The position numbers and the translations under genes are program-made. From contig CANMFQ010000024.1 of NCBI GenBank assembly GCA_947497145.1, forward strand, positions 1 to 59,787: a stretch of DNA of 59,787 nucleotides. The letters run 5' to 3'. The notes under the pieces are model-generated. The model did no database searches and had not been told where the DNA came from. It was given only the letters and a program-made list of their open reading frames with translations. Each line of letters begins with the position of its first letter. The first letter of the stretch is position 1. Positions 34,483 to 45,226 of the stretch are shown here, in pieces. The DNA comes from an uncultured Flavobacteriaceae bacterium. Lineage in GTDB: Bacteria; Bacteroidota; Bacteroidia; Flavobacteriales; Flavobacteriaceae.

Positions 34483-36216
34483 CTATTTCAACCGAACATC
34501 AGATACTGCCGCTCCGGAAGGAATCATTGGAAAAACATTATCTTCTTGCTCTACTACTACTTCTAAGAAAAACGCATCTTTAGAAGCTAGCATTTCTTGA
34601 ACTGTGTTTTTTAAATCTTTACGTTCGCTTACTCTTTTTGAAGTTATATGATACCCCTCTGCAATCTTTACAAAATCTGGATTTGTCATTACCGTAGACG
34701 CGTAGCGTTTTTCAAAAAATAATTCTTGCCATTGACGTACCATACCCAAATGGTTGTTATTTAAAACAACAATTTTCACAGGCACTTTATGTTGAAAGAT
34801 TATTCCCAACTCTTGAATAGTCATTTGGTAACCCCCATCTCCTATAATAGCAACTACCTCACGATCCATAGCGCCCATTTTTGCACCTATAGCAGCTGGC
34901 AACGCAAAGCCCATAGTACCTAAGCCACCAGAAGTGATATTACTTTTGGATTGATTGAACTTAGCGTACCTACAAGCAAACATTTGATGTTGCCCTACAT
35001 CGGTTACAATTACCGCTTTTCTACCAGAAGCAACATTAATCTCTTCGATTACCTCACCCATAGTTAACCCTTCTTTGGTAGGGTGAATATCATTTTTGAT
35101 AACAGTATCAAACTCTAACTTATACTTTTCTTTAAACTCGTTATGCCAATCTTCATGCTTGTTTTCCTTTATCAAAGGAAGCATTAGCTCCAGAGTTGCT
35201 TTAGCATCACCTAAAACAGCAACATCCGTAGGAACATTTTTATTAATCTCGGCTGGGTCAATATCAAAATGAATAATTTTCGCCTGTTTTGCATATCGCT
35301 CTAAATCACCGGTAACCCGGTCATCAAAACGCATTCCTATGGCAATTAAAACATCACACTCATTAGTTAATAAATTTGGCGCATAATTACCATGCATACC
35401 AACCATACCAACATTCAAAGGGTGATTAGTATCTAAGGCCGAAAGACCAAGAATTGTCCAAGCAGCTGGCGTTCCTGATTTTTCTATCAACGCTTTCAAC
35501 TGTTCTTCTGCCTCACCAATAATAACACCTTGCCCAAAAACAATTAACGGTTTTTTGGCACCATTTATTAAAGTTGCAGCTGCCTCAATAGCCCCCATAT
35601 TGGGTTTTGGCACTGGCACATAACTGCGTACACCTTTGCACTTTGTATATGAAAACTCAAATTCATCAAATTGTGCATTTTTGGTAATATCAATTAACAC
35701 AGGCCCTGGTCTACCAGACCTTGCTATATAGAAGGCCTTTGCCAAAATCTCTGGAATTTCATGTGCCTCGGTAATTTGATAATTCCATTTAGTAACAGGT
35801 GTAGAAATTCCGATAATGTCGGTTTCTTGAAAAGCATCAGATCCTAATAAATGACGTGGCACTTGCCCTGTAATACAAACCATTGGTGTAGAATCTATTT
35901 GAGCATCAGCCAAACCGGTAACCAAATTAGTTGCTCCAGGCCCTGAAGTAGCCATTGCCACCCCTACTTTTCCTGAAACTCTAGCATACCCCTGAGCTGC
36001 ATGTGTAGCTCCTTGCTCGTGACGGGTTAAAATATGCGTGAGCCTGTCTTGAAATTTATACAATTCATCGTAAACCGGCATGATTGCCCCGCCTGGGTAA
36101 CCATATAGCAAATCAACTCCTTCGGCCAATAAGCAATGAATAATTGCTTCTGCACCCGATATTTTAATGGTTGATTTTGTCCCCGTTTCTGTTTGTTTTT
36201 CTTTTACTGTTTCCAT
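34483..36216 (-). CDS. ilvB: Acetolactate synthase large (catalytic) subunit
   Basis: Thiamin-diphosphate enzyme making acetolactate or acetohydroxybutyrate. The 577 residues show GYPGGAIMPVYDEL and the catalytic Glu in RHEQGATHAAQGYAR, TSGPGATNLVTGLADAQ, the FAD-binding region in the middle, and the ThDP motif GDGGYQMTIQELGIIFQ... with VLNNNHLGMVRQWQ. Operon partner ilvN lies downstream after the methyltransferase gene. Confidence 0.97.
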   Translation of the reverse strand: METVKEKQTETGTKSTIKISGAEAIIHCLLAEGVDLLYGYPGGAIMPVYDELYKFQDRLTHILTRHEQGATHAAQGYARVSGKVGVAMATSGPGATNLVTGLADAQIDSTPMVCITGQVPRHLLGSDAFQETDIIGISTPVTKWNYQITEAHEIPEILAKAFYIARSGRPGPVLIDITKNAQFDEFEFSYTKCKGVRSYVPVPKPNMGAIEAAATLINGAKKPLIVFGQGVIIGEAEEQLKALIEKSGTPAAWTILGLSALDTNHPLNVGMVGMHGNYAPNLLTNECDVLIAIGMRFDDRVTGDLERYAKQAKIIHFDIDPAEINKNVPTDVAVLGDAKATLELMLPLIKENKHEDWHNEFKEKYKLEFDTVIKNDIHPTKEGLTMGEVIEEINVASGRKAVIVTDVGQHQMFACRYAKFNQSKSNITSGGLGTMGFALPAAIGAKMGAMDREVVAIIGDGGYQMTIQELGIIFQHKVPVKIVVLNNNHLGMVRQWQELFFEKRYASTVMTNPDFVKIAEGYHITSKRVSERKDLKNTVQEMLASKDAFFLEVVVEQEDNVFPMIPSGAAVSDVRLK

Positions 36217-36365
36217 AATTAAAACTCATATTCAAGCACAAGCTCAAAAAATACAATTCAACTTTAAAATTCACACCCATTACCTTTGGGTTTTTCATCT
36301 CGATACTTTGCTCGAAATCGTACTATTTATTCACAAATTCTTAGGTATAACCAAAAAAGCTTGTG

Positions 36366-38042
36366 TTAAATCTCATCTGTTACACAACCCTGCGATGCCG
36401 ATGACACCGTTTTTGCATATTTGTATAAACTTCCTCTTTTTACTTTTAAATTGGGCTGTACCCAATTAGCTCTTCTTTCTGCCAATTCGGCATCAGTAAG
36501 TGCTACAGAAATTTCATTTTTCTCTGCATCAATAGTGATTATATCACCATCTTTTAATAGACCAATAACACCACCTTCTTGTGCTTCAGGGCAAACATGC
36601 CCTACTACAAAACCATGTGTACCTCCTGAAAATCTACCATCTGTAATGAGCGCAACATCTTTACCAAGACCAGCTCCCATAATTGCAGCAGTGGGTTTCA
36701 ACATTTCTGGCATTCCCGGCCCTCCTTTTGGCCCTTCATAACGAATGACAACCACATCACCTTTCTTAACTTCTCCCTTACCTATTCCTGCATTTGCTAA
36801 AAACTCATCATCATAGACCTTTGCTGGGCCCGAAAAATACAACCCTTCTTTCCCGGTTATTTTAGCAACAGCACCATCTTCGGCAAGGTTACCGTAAAGA
36901 ATCCTTAAATGTCCGGTTGCCTTGATAGGATTATTTAGTGGTTTCACTACTTGTTGTCCTTCAGACAAACCAGGTAATTCAGCTAAATTTTCAGCGACAG
37001 TTTTTCCAGTAATTGTCAAGCAATCACCATGTAACATTCCATTATCTAACATAAATTTCATTACCGCAGGAGTACCTCCTACACGGTGTAAATCTTCCAT
37101 CAAAAATTTACCGCTTGGTTTTAAATCTGCCAAAAAGGGTGTCGTATCACTAATTTTCTGAAAATCATCAAGCGTAAAATCGACCTCAGCAGCTTTTGCA
37201 ATGGCCAAAAAGTGCAATACTGCATTTGTAGACCCTCCTAAAAGTGTCAATAATCGGATGGCATTTTCAAAAGATTTTCTCGTAATAATATCGCTCGGTT
37301 TGATATCATTTTCTAGAAGATGGCGTAATGCTCGTCCAGAATTAATAGCGTCATTTTGTTTTTCTTTTCCTGTTGCTGGGTTTGAAGAATTATAAGGCAT
37401 TGCCATCCCCAATGCTTCAATTGCTGATGCCATGGTATTAGCTGTATACATACCACCACAAGCTCCTGCTCCCGGGCATGCATTTTGAATAACTCCCTTA
37501 TAATCAGATTCATTCATGGTTCCTGCAACCTTCTCACCCCATGCTTCAAAAGCAGAAACAATATCCAATTTTTTATCTTTAAAACACCCAGAAGCAATGG
37601 TGCCACCATATACCAATACCGAAGGACGATTTAAACGAATCATCGCCATAAGAGCACCAGGCATATTTTTATCACAACCTACAACGGTAACCAAACCATC
37701 ATAATTCATTGCTTGCACCACAGTTTCCATTGAATCTGCAATAATATCTCTTGATGGCAAGGAATAACGCATACCATATGTACCCATTGAAATACCATCA
37801 CTAACACCAATAGTATTAAACACCAAACCTACGAGCCCCCCTTCATGAGTTCCCTTTTTTACCTCTTGCGCCAAATCATTGAGATGCATATTACAAGGGT
37901 TTCCTTCATAACCTGTGCTACCAATACCAATCAAAGGTTTTTTTAAATCCTCTTCTTTTAAGCCTATAGCATAAAGCATTGCTTGAGCGGCAGGTTGAGT
38001 AGCGTCTTGAGTTACATTCTTGCTGTGTTTATTTAATTCCAT
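36366..38042 (-). CDS. ilvD: Dihydroxy-acid dehydratase
   Basis: Fe-S enzyme that dehydrates the dihydroxy acids to 2-oxo acids in valine and isoleucine synthesis. The 558 residues have cluster Cys in [27 protein letters not shown] and [16 protein letters not shown]. The frame opens 24 nt earlier (MNNTIPVS), but [22 protein letters not shown] is the usual start. First gene of the operon; a -7-like TATATTTG lies at 38097-38090 on the minus strand, giving a short leader with no evident attenuator peptide. Confidence 0.96.
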   Translation of the reverse strand: MELNKHSKNVTQDATQPAAQAMLYAIGLKEEDLKKPLIGIGSTGYEGNPCNMHLNDLAQEVKKGTHEGGLVGLVFNTIGVSDGISMGTYGMRYSLPSRDIIADSMETVVQAMNYDGLVTVVGCDKNMPGALMAMIRLNRPSVLVYGGTIASGCFKDKKLDIVSAFEAWGEKVAGTMNESDYKGVIQNACPGAGACGGMYTANTMASAIEALGMAMPYNSSNPATGKEKQNDAINSGRALRHLLENDIKPSDIITRKSFENAIRLLTLLGGSTNAVLHFLAIAKAAEVDFTLDDFQKISDTTPFLADLKPSGKFLMEDLHRVGGTPAVMKFMLDNGMLHGDCLTITGKTVAENLAELPGLSEGQQVVKPLNNPIKATGHLRILYGNLAEDGAVAKITGKEGLYFSGPAKVYDDEFLANAGIGKGEVKKGDVVVIRYEGPKGGPGMPEMLKPTAAIMGAGLGKDVALITDGRFSGGTHGFVVGHVCPEAQEGGVIGLLKDGDIITIDAEKNEISVALTDAELAERRANWVQPNLKVKRGSLYKYAKTVSSASQGCVTDEI

Positions 38043-38255
38043 TGATACGGGTATAGTGTTATTCAATTCAGTTTAACATTTGTAATTAACAAATATAAAA
38101 GTTTAATAAGGTCTATATTTTTAACAATTTTATTAGGTATAAATTCAATTTTATCATATTAAAGCTAATATATTGATTAACAATACAATAAGTTACTTAT
38201 TCGTACCATATTCAATACATTCTACAATTGTAATTAATTTATGTTCGTAAACTAG

Positions 38256-38293
38256 AAAAAGCCTGTATCAAATGAATTTGATACAGGCTTTTT
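38256..38293. terminator. Strong hairpin terminator, either orientation
   Basis: AAAAAGCCTGTATCAAA (38256-38272) pairs perfectly with its complement at 38277-38293 with a 4-nt loop, A-run and T-run at the ends. It insulates ilvD from the T9SS gene upstream. Confidence 0.85.
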
Positions 38294-38473
38294 AGTCAAC
38301 AAAAATCTATATCATCCAACTGAAGGGATAATTAAAATTTTAATGACAATAGTAACTATTTTTTTCACCATTTAATTTTTTAAAACAAAATTTGCTTTGA
38401 CATCCTTTTTAAAACTAGCTATGTTCTATTGAAAAAGCAGCGTTAAATTTTCTTACAAAACAAAATTACAAAG

Positions 38474-38508
38474 AAAAAAGCTGCAATCAATAAAGATTAC
38501 AGCTTTTT
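38474..38508 (-). terminator. Terminator of the T9SS giant gene
   Basis: AAAAAGCTG (38475-38483) pairs with CAGCTTTTT (38500-38508), extended by AATC/GATT, 24 nt after the stop codon (minus strand). Confidence 0.8.
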
Positions 38509-38531
38509 AAAATTAGAAATCAAATAAAAAC

Positions 38532-41500
38532 TTATTCAACAATAATATTCTTACTGTCGGACCAGGTTCCTGCCTGAGTTCTTAAAATATAACTACCTGC
38601 CTGAATGTTATCAAGACTAAAGTGAATAGTTACATTACCATTCTCCATTACAAACGATTTTGGCACGCCAATCATTCTACCTGTAATGTCATACAATGCT
38701 ACTTGTACATCTTCTTTTCTATCTACAAAATCAGCACTACCCTTCAAAGAAATTGCCGTAAGTGAATCATCACTTTCTGGTGCTTCTTCTCTGTGTAATT
38801 CTAAAGTTATTACACCATTAGATTTAACTGGTATAGGGTATACGTTCTTGATTCTTGAAGGACGTTCACCTTTAGACTCTGTATAACAGAATTTACGTGT
38901 TACTATAATAGTATCTGTTGCTTCACAGTCAATACAATTCTCAACCGTTACAACATAAGTTCCTGGTTTGTTAATACTGATAGTCTTTTGATTAGGATTT
39001 CCTACTATCTCTCCGTCTACAGTTGACCATACGTAACTTACGTTTTGCTCTACACATTCCTCTAATGGAATATTCACATCACCATTAGTATAGAAACCAT
39101 CACCTCCAGTTACATAGAACCAACCTGAAGCTCCTAAACCTGTACGTACAACATCAGCTCCTACACCTAATTGAAATGCACTACCTTTTATTGATAGGTT
39201 GAACACCCCATGGTTTTGAGAGTTTATTGTTCCTGACCAAGTTGTCCAGTACTCCCAGTTAGAAGTATCAAAATCTTGACAAGAGTTTGCATTTGGACTA
39301 CCTACTGGTGCTATTGTTGTATTTCCTGTTAACAAAGCATCAATAGTAATAACATCAGTACCATTGCTGGCTGTAGCTGTATATCTAGCTGATCCGTTAG
39401 ATAACTTTTGGAAGCTTTGTGTTGAAGCTTTGAATTTGAAATTCTCCATATCTCCTGTTGATACTAAGTAAATTTCGAAGTCACCAGTAGGACCAAAACA
39501 TCTGTCTCTTGTTGTTATTGGATACTGACATCCACCTGGACATTCAGCTGTTTCATCTTCAACATCAGCTGTAATCATAATAGTTTCGCCTGGGCATATT
39601 CTGATATCATTACCAGCATCTACACTTATTTGACAAATCTCTACTAAACCAGCATCGATTGTAGGTATATCTTCTCTTTCTACTTCAAAACATTGTGTTT
39701 GTCCGTTCTGGTTTGCATCTGAATCTACAGCATCATCAAGACCCATATTTCTTTGCGTGAACTCTAAACCATCTGGAATATCACTAAATACTACATAGTA
39801 AAAACCTGAATCAGGACATACTCTAAAGTTATATGCTCCTGCTTCGCCAGCTGCATTATTTGCTGTAGTTGTAGTAGCCACCTGAGTGCCATCACAGTGG
39901 TATAAAGTGGCTGTTACACCATTAACACCAGTTTCATTGGCATCTTGAACTCCATTTCGGTTTTCATCTGTCCAAACATAATCACCAATAGTTACTTTTC
40001 TATCTACATTAACTACTACACTATCAGAAACCGTACAACCATCTTTGGTTAACGATACCGTATAGGTTGTTGTCACTGATGGATTTACCGTAATAGAAGG
40101 TGTTGTTTCTCCTGTGCTCCATAAATAAGTTCCCTCATCACCAGTAGCTGTAAGAACAGTATCTTCAGCTTCACAGATAGTAACATCTGCACTAGCCATA
40201 ACTTCTATTTGAGGTCTAACTGTAACCACTACCTCATCAGTAACTGTACAACCATCAACAGTGACAGCAACTGTAAAGGTTGTAGTTTCCATTAAGTTTA
40301 CAGTAATTGTAGGTGTTGTTTCGCCTGTACTCCATAAGTATGTTCCTCCACCTGTTGCAGTAAGAACAGTCTCTGCATTATAACAAACAGTAACATCAGC
40401 TCCTGCATTAGCCTCAATTCTTGGCTTAACTGTTACCACTACCTCATCAGTAGCTGTACAACCATTAGCCGTAACTGTAACAGAATATGTTGTTGTTTCA
40501 GTTGGATTAACCGTAATAGTAGGCGTTGTTTCACCAGTACTCCATAAGTATGTTCCTCCTCCTGTTGCAGTAAGAACAGTGTTTTCACCATAACAAATAA
40601 CAACATCGCTACCTGCATTAGCATTAATTTCTGGTTTAACTGTTACCATTACCTCATCAGTAACTGAACATTGATTATCGCAACTAGTCACAGTAACTGA
40701 ATATGTACCTGACGTTGAAACCGTAATTGTTGGTGTAGTTGCTCCTGTTGACCATAAGTAAGAAACATTCTCACCTGTATCACATCCTGTATATCCAGTA
40801 ATTTCTGGCGTAAGGGTAACTTCTTCGTCTGCACAAATTACAGCATCGCTACCTAAATCTACTTCAAGTTTTGGATTCACAACTACTAAATCTGTAGCAG
40901 TACATCCATTACAATTTCGTGCAGTAACGCTATAAACACCTGGCATAGTAACATTCAATGTTTGGCCAGTTGCGCCTGCTATTACTTGATCATCTTTTTT
41001 CCACTCAAAAGTTACTTGATCAGTACATGGTGCTGTAATTGTATTTGATACAATTGTCGCTGTAAGTGTTTTTGATGCATCACTACATAAAGAAACGTCA
41101 TTACCCAAATCTACTTGAAGTGAGCTAACAGTTACTGTAACCATATCGGTATCTTGACAATCACCCTTGGTAACAACAACTGTATAAGTAGTTGTTTGTG
41201 TTGGTGATACTGTTATTGTAGCAGTTGTTTCACCTGTACTCCATAAATACGTACCTCCACCAGAAGCAGTAAGCGTTGTAGAATCTTTATCATCACATAT
41301 TAATTTGTCAGGACCTGCATCAGCATGTACTTGCTCAGCTACATTAACAGTAACTGAATCGCTATCTTGACAACTACCATTTGAAACCGTTACAGTATAT
41401 GTGGTATTTTGATTTGGAGATACTGTTATAGTAGCTGTTGTTTCGCCTGTACTCCATAAATATGTACCGCCACCAGTAGCAGTAAGCGTTGTGCTTGTAC

Positions 41501-42500
41501 CACCACAAATGGTTTGATCTGGACCTGCTTCAGCAGTAACATTCAATACGTTTACATAAACATAATCAGTTTTTGAACAGCTACCCAAAGTAGATGTTAC
41601 ACTATATCTTGTACGTGTTGTAGGACTTACTGTAATTGTTCTAGTAGTTTCACCTGTACTCCATCTAAAGTTTCCAGTTCCTGTAGCCGTAAGTGTTACA
41701 GAATCACCAGCACAAATAGTTTTGTCTGGACCTGCATTTACAGTACATCTTTGAACTGGTGTAAAAACACCAAACATTTCAGTACATTGACCGATACTAC
41801 CATTTGTCCATGCGCCAAAACCTTTTCTTCCGTCTCCAGAGTTACCAGCATTATTACCCATAACAACGTGTTTTGCTGGGCTTTTTCTGGCAATAGAATA
41901 ATTCTGACCATTTAACCTAAAAGTTCCTGAAAAATTACGATAGTAATATCTGTTCGATATACTATTTTGGTAACATTGACTAGGCCATGAATCTCCAGAA
42001 CCACTCTTCTCCCAGAAATTCATACTAACAGTAGCAGTTTGACCATTATCATGTAAACTTCCTGTCATCGTAGCCGTACCATCACTATACTCAATAAATC
42101 TAAGATCAGCACCTGCATGCCAGGTCTGATATGATGGTCCCTGACAACCTGTTAAATTTCTAAAAATAACGCCATTATGAAAAGCGCCATCACATGATAC
42201 AGGAGAATCTGTAACTTTGTATTCTTGAACAACTGTTCTAAAAGGACTGCTAGCAAAACCATTTGTTGCTGCCTTAGATGTAGCAGCTTGTTCACTCCAA
42301 ACATTTGCGAGATAGGTTATTGCTGCTCTATCACTTACTGTTGCTTCATTAGCATCAGCTTTGTTTGGTACGCTAAAAAGCGAGTTCGTAAAACCAGGTG
42401 TTCCCGCATTGGCTGCCTGTGTGTTGGTCGCAATGCCAAAAAGGCAACATAGTATCAGGGCTAGCCTCAATACTTGCGGATTTAGTAGTTTTTTCTTCAT
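38532..42500 (-). CDS. Giant secreted repeat protein with T9SS sorting domain
   Basis: A 1322-aa secreted protein. Order by eye: signal peptide (1-29); a Trp/Tyr-rich N-terminal domain (about 90-250); eight Ig-like/PKD-like repeats of about 65-90 aa, each with AGxDxxIC, the core GGGTYLWSTGETTPTITVxP and TYTVTV...GC...D.V.VTV; an SdrD-B domain (IGDYVWTDENRNGVQDANETG, near 830-960); a ninth repeat split by an inserted domain (about 990-1160); and a C-terminal T9SS type A sorting domain (NVYPIPVKSNGVITLEL to SYILRTQAGTWSDSKNIIVE). The inserted domain resembles the N-terminal one (WTTWSGTINS versus YRNFSGTFRLNG, and the same NG and GxG turns). Probable surface adhesin. Confidence 0.9.
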   Translation of the reverse strand: MKKKLLNPQVLRLALILCCLFGIATNTQAANAGTPGFTNSLFSVPNKADANEATVSDRAAITYLANVWSEQAATSKAATNGFASSPFRTVVQEYKVTDSPVSCDGAFHNGVIFRNLTGCQGPSYQTWHAGADLRFIEYSDGTATMTGSLHDNGQTATVSMNFWEKSGSGDSWPSQCYQNSISNRYYYRNFSGTFRLNGQNYSIARKSPAKHVVMGNNAGNSGDGRKGFGAWTNGSIGQCTEMFGVFTPVQRCTVNAGPDKTICAGDSVTLTATGTGNFRWSTGETTRTITVSPTTRTRYSVTSTLGSCSKTDYVYVNVLNVTAEAGPDQTICGGTSTTLTATGGGTYLWSTGETTATITVSPNQNTTYTVTVSNGSCQDSDSVTVNVAEQVHADAGPDKLICDDKDSTTLTASGGGTYLWSTGETTATITVSPTQTTTYTVVVTKGDCQDTDMVTVTVSSLQVDLGNDVSLCSDASKTLTATIVSNTITAPCTDQVTFEWKKDDQVIAGATGQTLNVTMPGVYSVTARNCNGCTATDLVVVNPKLEVDLGSDAVICADEEVTLTPEITGYTGCDTGENVSYLWSTGATTPTITVSTSGTYSVTVTSCDNQCSVTDEVMVTVKPEINANAGSDVVICYGENTVLTATGGGTYLWSTGETTPTITVNPTETTTYSVTVTANGCTATDEVVVTVKPRIEANAGADVTVCYNAETVLTATGGGTYLWSTGETTPTITVNLMETTTFTVAVTVDGCTVTDEVVVTVRPQIEVMASADVTICEAEDTVLTATGDEGTYLWSTGETTPSITVNPSVTTTYTVSLTKDGCTVSDSVVVNVDRKVTIGDYVWTDENRNGVQDANETGVNGVTATLYHCDGTQVATTTTANNAAGEAGAYNFRVCPDSGFYYVVFSDIPDGLEFTQRNMGLDDAVDSDANQNGQTQCFEVEREDIPTIDAGLVEICQISVDAGNDIRICPGETIMITADVEDETAECPGGCQYPITTRDRCFGPTGDFEIYLVSTGDMENFKFKASTQSFQKLSNGSARYTATASNGTDVITIDALLTGNTTIAPVGSPNANSCQDFDTSNWEYWTTWSGTINSQNHGVFNLSIKGSAFQLGVGADVVRTGLGASGWFYVTGGDGFYTNGDVNIPLEECVEQNVSYVWSTVDGEIVGNPNQKTISINKPGTYVVTVENCIDCEATDTIIVTRKFCYTESKGERPSRIKNVYPIPVKSNGVITLELHREEAPESDDSLTAISLKGSADFVDRKEDVQVALYDITGRMIGVPKSFVMENGNVTIHFSLDNIQAGSYILRTQAGTWSDSKNIIVE

Positions 42501-42900
42501 TTTTACGTGTTTAAATTAATAGTTATACTTGGTAAATAAGTGGTGATAATTATTCAGATTCATGTAATCAATAGGGGTTTTTTAAATTTTTCATGTTTAT
42601 ATTTATCATTTCTGTTGAGTCATAAAAAAAGGACAATTAATGACCATTTTGAGTACGCTATTGCGAAAAAAAATACCCCAAAAGGTCGTGGTAATGGTGC
42701 GCTGTTTTTTTTGAAAATCAAGTTTTAGTTTTTGGGTTGAATCATCATATTATCGATTCAAAACTAGATACAGTAGGGCTGAATTAACAAAAAAGAAGTA
42801 ATTTTCGATAAATTTCACAAAAAATGCTTTGAACGACACACGCCGTTACCATTCATCAAATAAGATTTTCGATGAAATACCATTTTAAAAAATTATGGGG
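42501..42900. other. Intergenic stretch upstream of the T9SS gene
   Basis: AT-rich with no recognised site. A 62-codon plus-strand frame (42540-42728) has odd composition and is rejected. Confidence 0.4.
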
Positions 42901-43740
42901 TTATACTAACTTAAAGGAAATGAAGTCTCCGTATTTCTTTTGAGCCAATATAGATATAGCCAAATCAGACAGTTGCAATATACGCGGATACCCTCCTGTA
43001 GTTTGACCATCTTTCATCAACACAATTAACTTACCAGACGGCGTTAATTGAACAGTTCCGGGTAAGGTAGCAGAGGTTAACATAGATATTTTATGACCTG
43101 AAATTGTCTGCTCTATTTGATAAGCCATCCTATTATATTCTTTAGCAATAGCAAACTCCTTAGAAAATAACTGAACTAACTGCTTGTCATCAAGAAATTC
43201 AAACTCAGGCCCTTTAGAAACATTTAGCGTGGTTTTATCAAGAAAAGAATCTATCTGCCATTCTGAAACCTTAGAGCTATAGCTATCACATGGCAAATAA
43301 GGTACCATTGCCCCATCAGTTAAACGACTGGTAGTTGTTATCGGATTATACAGCGAACGACTACCCAGTACTTTTACTGTTTTAAAACCATTTTTAATTG
43401 CCAAATAATTTCGAAAGCCCTTTTTTAATCTTCCATAAGAAAGAATATCTCCTTTTACTACTTTATACACTTTAAAGTGCTTAATGAGACTATTATTTAA
43501 TGTAACTGAAATATCAGCCCCACCCAAACAGATATAAGTAGGCTCTTCAAATACTAATGTAGGCCCTGTCATTGTAATTTCCATAACAGCAGCATTTGCT
43601 GTATTTTCTAAAAGCAAATTAAGCTTAGCGGCTGAAAAAATATCCATTACACCAGCAACAGGAACTCCTTTATTTAAATACCCAAATCGCCCTTGGTCTT
43701 GAATGGTGGTAAAAAAACCAGATTTTAATACTTTAAGCAT
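42901..43740 (-). CDS. pxpC: 5-oxoprolinase subunit C (carboxyltransferase-like)
   Basis: With PxpA and PxpB hydrolyses 5-oxoproline to glutamate using ATP. The 279 residues match KipA/allophanate-hydrolase-subunit-2: LKSGFFTTIQDQGRFGYLNKGVPVAGVMD, then NAAVMEITMTGPTLVFEEPTYICLGGADISV and the C-terminal GTVQLTPSGKLIVLMKDGQTTGGYPRILQLSDLAI. The 8-bp overlap with pxpB indicates a coupled operon. Confidence 0.95.
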   Translation of the reverse strand: MLKVLKSGFFTTIQDQGRFGYLNKGVPVAGVMDIFSAAKLNLLLENTANAAVMEITMTGPTLVFEEPTYICLGGADISVTLNNSLIKHFKVYKVVKGDILSYGRLKKGFRNYLAIKNGFKTVKVLGSRSLYNPITTTSRLTDGAMVPYLPCDSYSSKVSEWQIDSFLDKTTLNVSKGPEFEFLDDKQLVQLFSKEFAIAKEYNRMAYQIEQTISGHKISMLTSATLPGTVQLTPSGKLIVLMKDGQTTGGYPRILQLSDLAISILAQKKYGDFISFKLV

Positions 43741-44470
43741 CCCACTTTATTTTTTCTAATTTGTAGATACCTACTTCTCCTTCTATAATATGAAGGTTGT
43801 GTTCTGCTTGTTCTATCTGATAAAACTGCACCTTATCACCAACATTAACAAAACAAGGTGTTTCGCTATCTGGATTAAACATAGGCACGCAGCAATTACC
43901 AATAATATTCCACCCACCAGGAGATTCTTGTGGATAAACGCCTGTTTGCTTTCCTGCGATACCAACAGCACCTTTTTCTACTTTAAGACGTGGGCTTGCT
44001 CTTCTTGGCACTTCTAAAACAGCTGGTAAACCCCCTAAGTACATAAAGCCTGGTAAAAAACCTATTCCGTATACCGTGTATATATTTTCGGTATGCATTG
44101 AAATAACCGCTGAAGTTGTGCAATTTAGTTTTTCTGCTACCTCAATTAAATCAATACCAAATACTAAATCATAACATACTGGTAACCGCCATAAATATTT
44201 TTGCCGAGGCTTTGCCGAAGCACTTTCGTCATACCATCGCTCTAGGCGTTGTTTTAATTTATCAAAATCAATAGGTTTCTCTCGCAATATTAACGTAACC
44301 GAATTATACGCAGGTACAATTTCCCACTTTTTCTTATTCAAGCAATTAGTTTCAAGATAATTGGTGAATTGCAAAATATCTTCCAAAATTGCTTCTTGTA
44401 CTTCATTAGGCCATTCAATCAAAATAGCATGAACACCAAAAGGTCGAATAGAAAGAGAATAATTACGCAC
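43733..44470 (-). CDS. pxpB: 5-oxoprolinase subunit B (KipI-like)
   Basis: Partner of PxpC. The 245 residues match KipI/allophanate-hydrolase-subunit-1: SIRPFGVHAILIEWPNEV, then VYGIGFLPGFMYLGGLPAVLEVPRRASPRLKVEKGAVGIAGKQTGVYPQESPGGWNIIG, with the usual PGW/GKQTGVYP core. Its start overlaps pxpA by 8 bp and its end overlaps pxpC by 8 bp. Confidence 0.95.
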   Translation of the reverse strand: MRNYSLSIRPFGVHAILIEWPNEVQEAILEDILQFTNYLETNCLNKKKWEIVPAYNSVTLILREKPIDFDKLKQRLERWYDESASAKPRQKYLWRLPVCYDLVFGIDLIEVAEKLNCTTSAVISMHTENIYTVYGIGFLPGFMYLGGLPAVLEVPRRASPRLKVEKGAVGIAGKQTGVYPQESPGGWNIIGNCCVPMFNPDSETPCFVNVGDKVQFYQIEQAEHNLHIIEGEVGIYKLEKIKWDA

Positions 44471-45209
44471 GTTTTATAATAATCTTATGGTTACTTAATT
44501 CTTGAGTAAGATACGTTAATATTTGTAAAGCGGCAGGAGCGTCACCATGTATACAAAATGTATCAGCCACAATTTTGAATACCTCACCTTCTAATGTTGC
44601 TACTTGGTTCTTTTTAGCCATTAAAATTAAATGGTGAAGTACCTTTTCTGGATCTTCAATAACTGCATTTGGCAAAGTACGAGAAACTAACGATAAATCA
44701 GCATTATAATTACGATCAGCAAAGGCTTCATATTTTATCCGAAAACCATGATCCAATGCCTCTTTGGCTATAACAGAAGCGTAAGGCACATACAAAAACA
44801 CCTTATTTTTATAATTTTCAATCGCTTTTAAAAACGTTTTTGCCAATACAGCGCTTTTTGCAATATCATTGTAAAGCGCACCATGGGGTTTGATATGATG
44901 TAATGCCACTGCTTTTGTTTTAAGCACAGCATCAAAAAGCGCTAATTGTTCGTGAATACTACTAATTAAATCGTCAGGAACAATATTTAAGGACAATCTG
45001 CCAAAATTATCTTTATCAGGATATGAAGGATGCGCCCCTACTTTAACCTTATTTTCTTTAGCCATCACTGCTACTGCAGCAATAGTATCCTCATCACCGG
45101 CATGCCCTCCACAGGCAATATTACATGAAGAGATTAAGGGTAATAATTCATGCTCATTACCTACACCCTCACCAACATCACAATTTATATCAATAGATAA
45201 GGTGTTCAT
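44463..45209 (-). CDS. pxpA: 5-oxoprolinase subunit A (LamB/YcsF family)
   Basis: The 248 residues match the LamB/YcsF family: IDINCDVGEGVGNEHELLPLISSCNIACGGHAGDEDTI, then VGAHPSYPDKDNFGR, HHIKPHGALYND and the C-terminal CIHGDAPAAL. Together with B and C it forms the ATP-dependent 5-oxoprolinase; oxoproline arises from spontaneous glutamine cyclisation. It starts 17 nt after the Nramp-like gene. Confidence 0.95.
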   Translation of the reverse strand: MNTLSIDINCDVGEGVGNEHELLPLISSCNIACGGHAGDEDTIAAVAVMAKENKVKVGAHPSYPDKDNFGRLSLNIVPDDLISSIHEQLALFDAVLKTKAVALHHIKPHGALYNDIAKSAVLAKTFLKAIENYKNKVFLYVPYASVIAKEALDHGFRIKYEAFADRNYNADLSLVSRTLPNAVIEDPEKVLHHLILMAKKNQVATLEGEVFKIVADTFCIHGDAPAALQILTYLTQELSNHKIIIKRA

Positions 45210-45226
45210 TTAACCTTTTTTTTTAA

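Larger units (their letters stand above)
38067..38531. other. Spacer between ilvD and the T9SS giant gene, with two terminators
   Basis: Holds the ilvD promoter region, a strong hairpin at 38256-38293 and the terminator of the T9SS gene at 38474-38508. Nothing else recognised. Confidence 0.5.

Noticed and set aside
36421-37704. Several plus-strand frames within ilvD
   Set aside because: Antisense shadows of the dehydratase; Pro/Ser-rich and without family features.
39000-42000. Possible CRISPR or DNA tandem repeat in the T9SS gene
   Set aside because: The repeating units code for diverged Ig-like protein repeats in one frame; spacing and sequence do not fit CRISPR repeats and spacers.
42540-42728. 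62-codon plus-strand frame upstream of the giant T9SS gene
   Set aside because: Odd composition, no start context, and it lies in the promoter region of the minus-strand gene.
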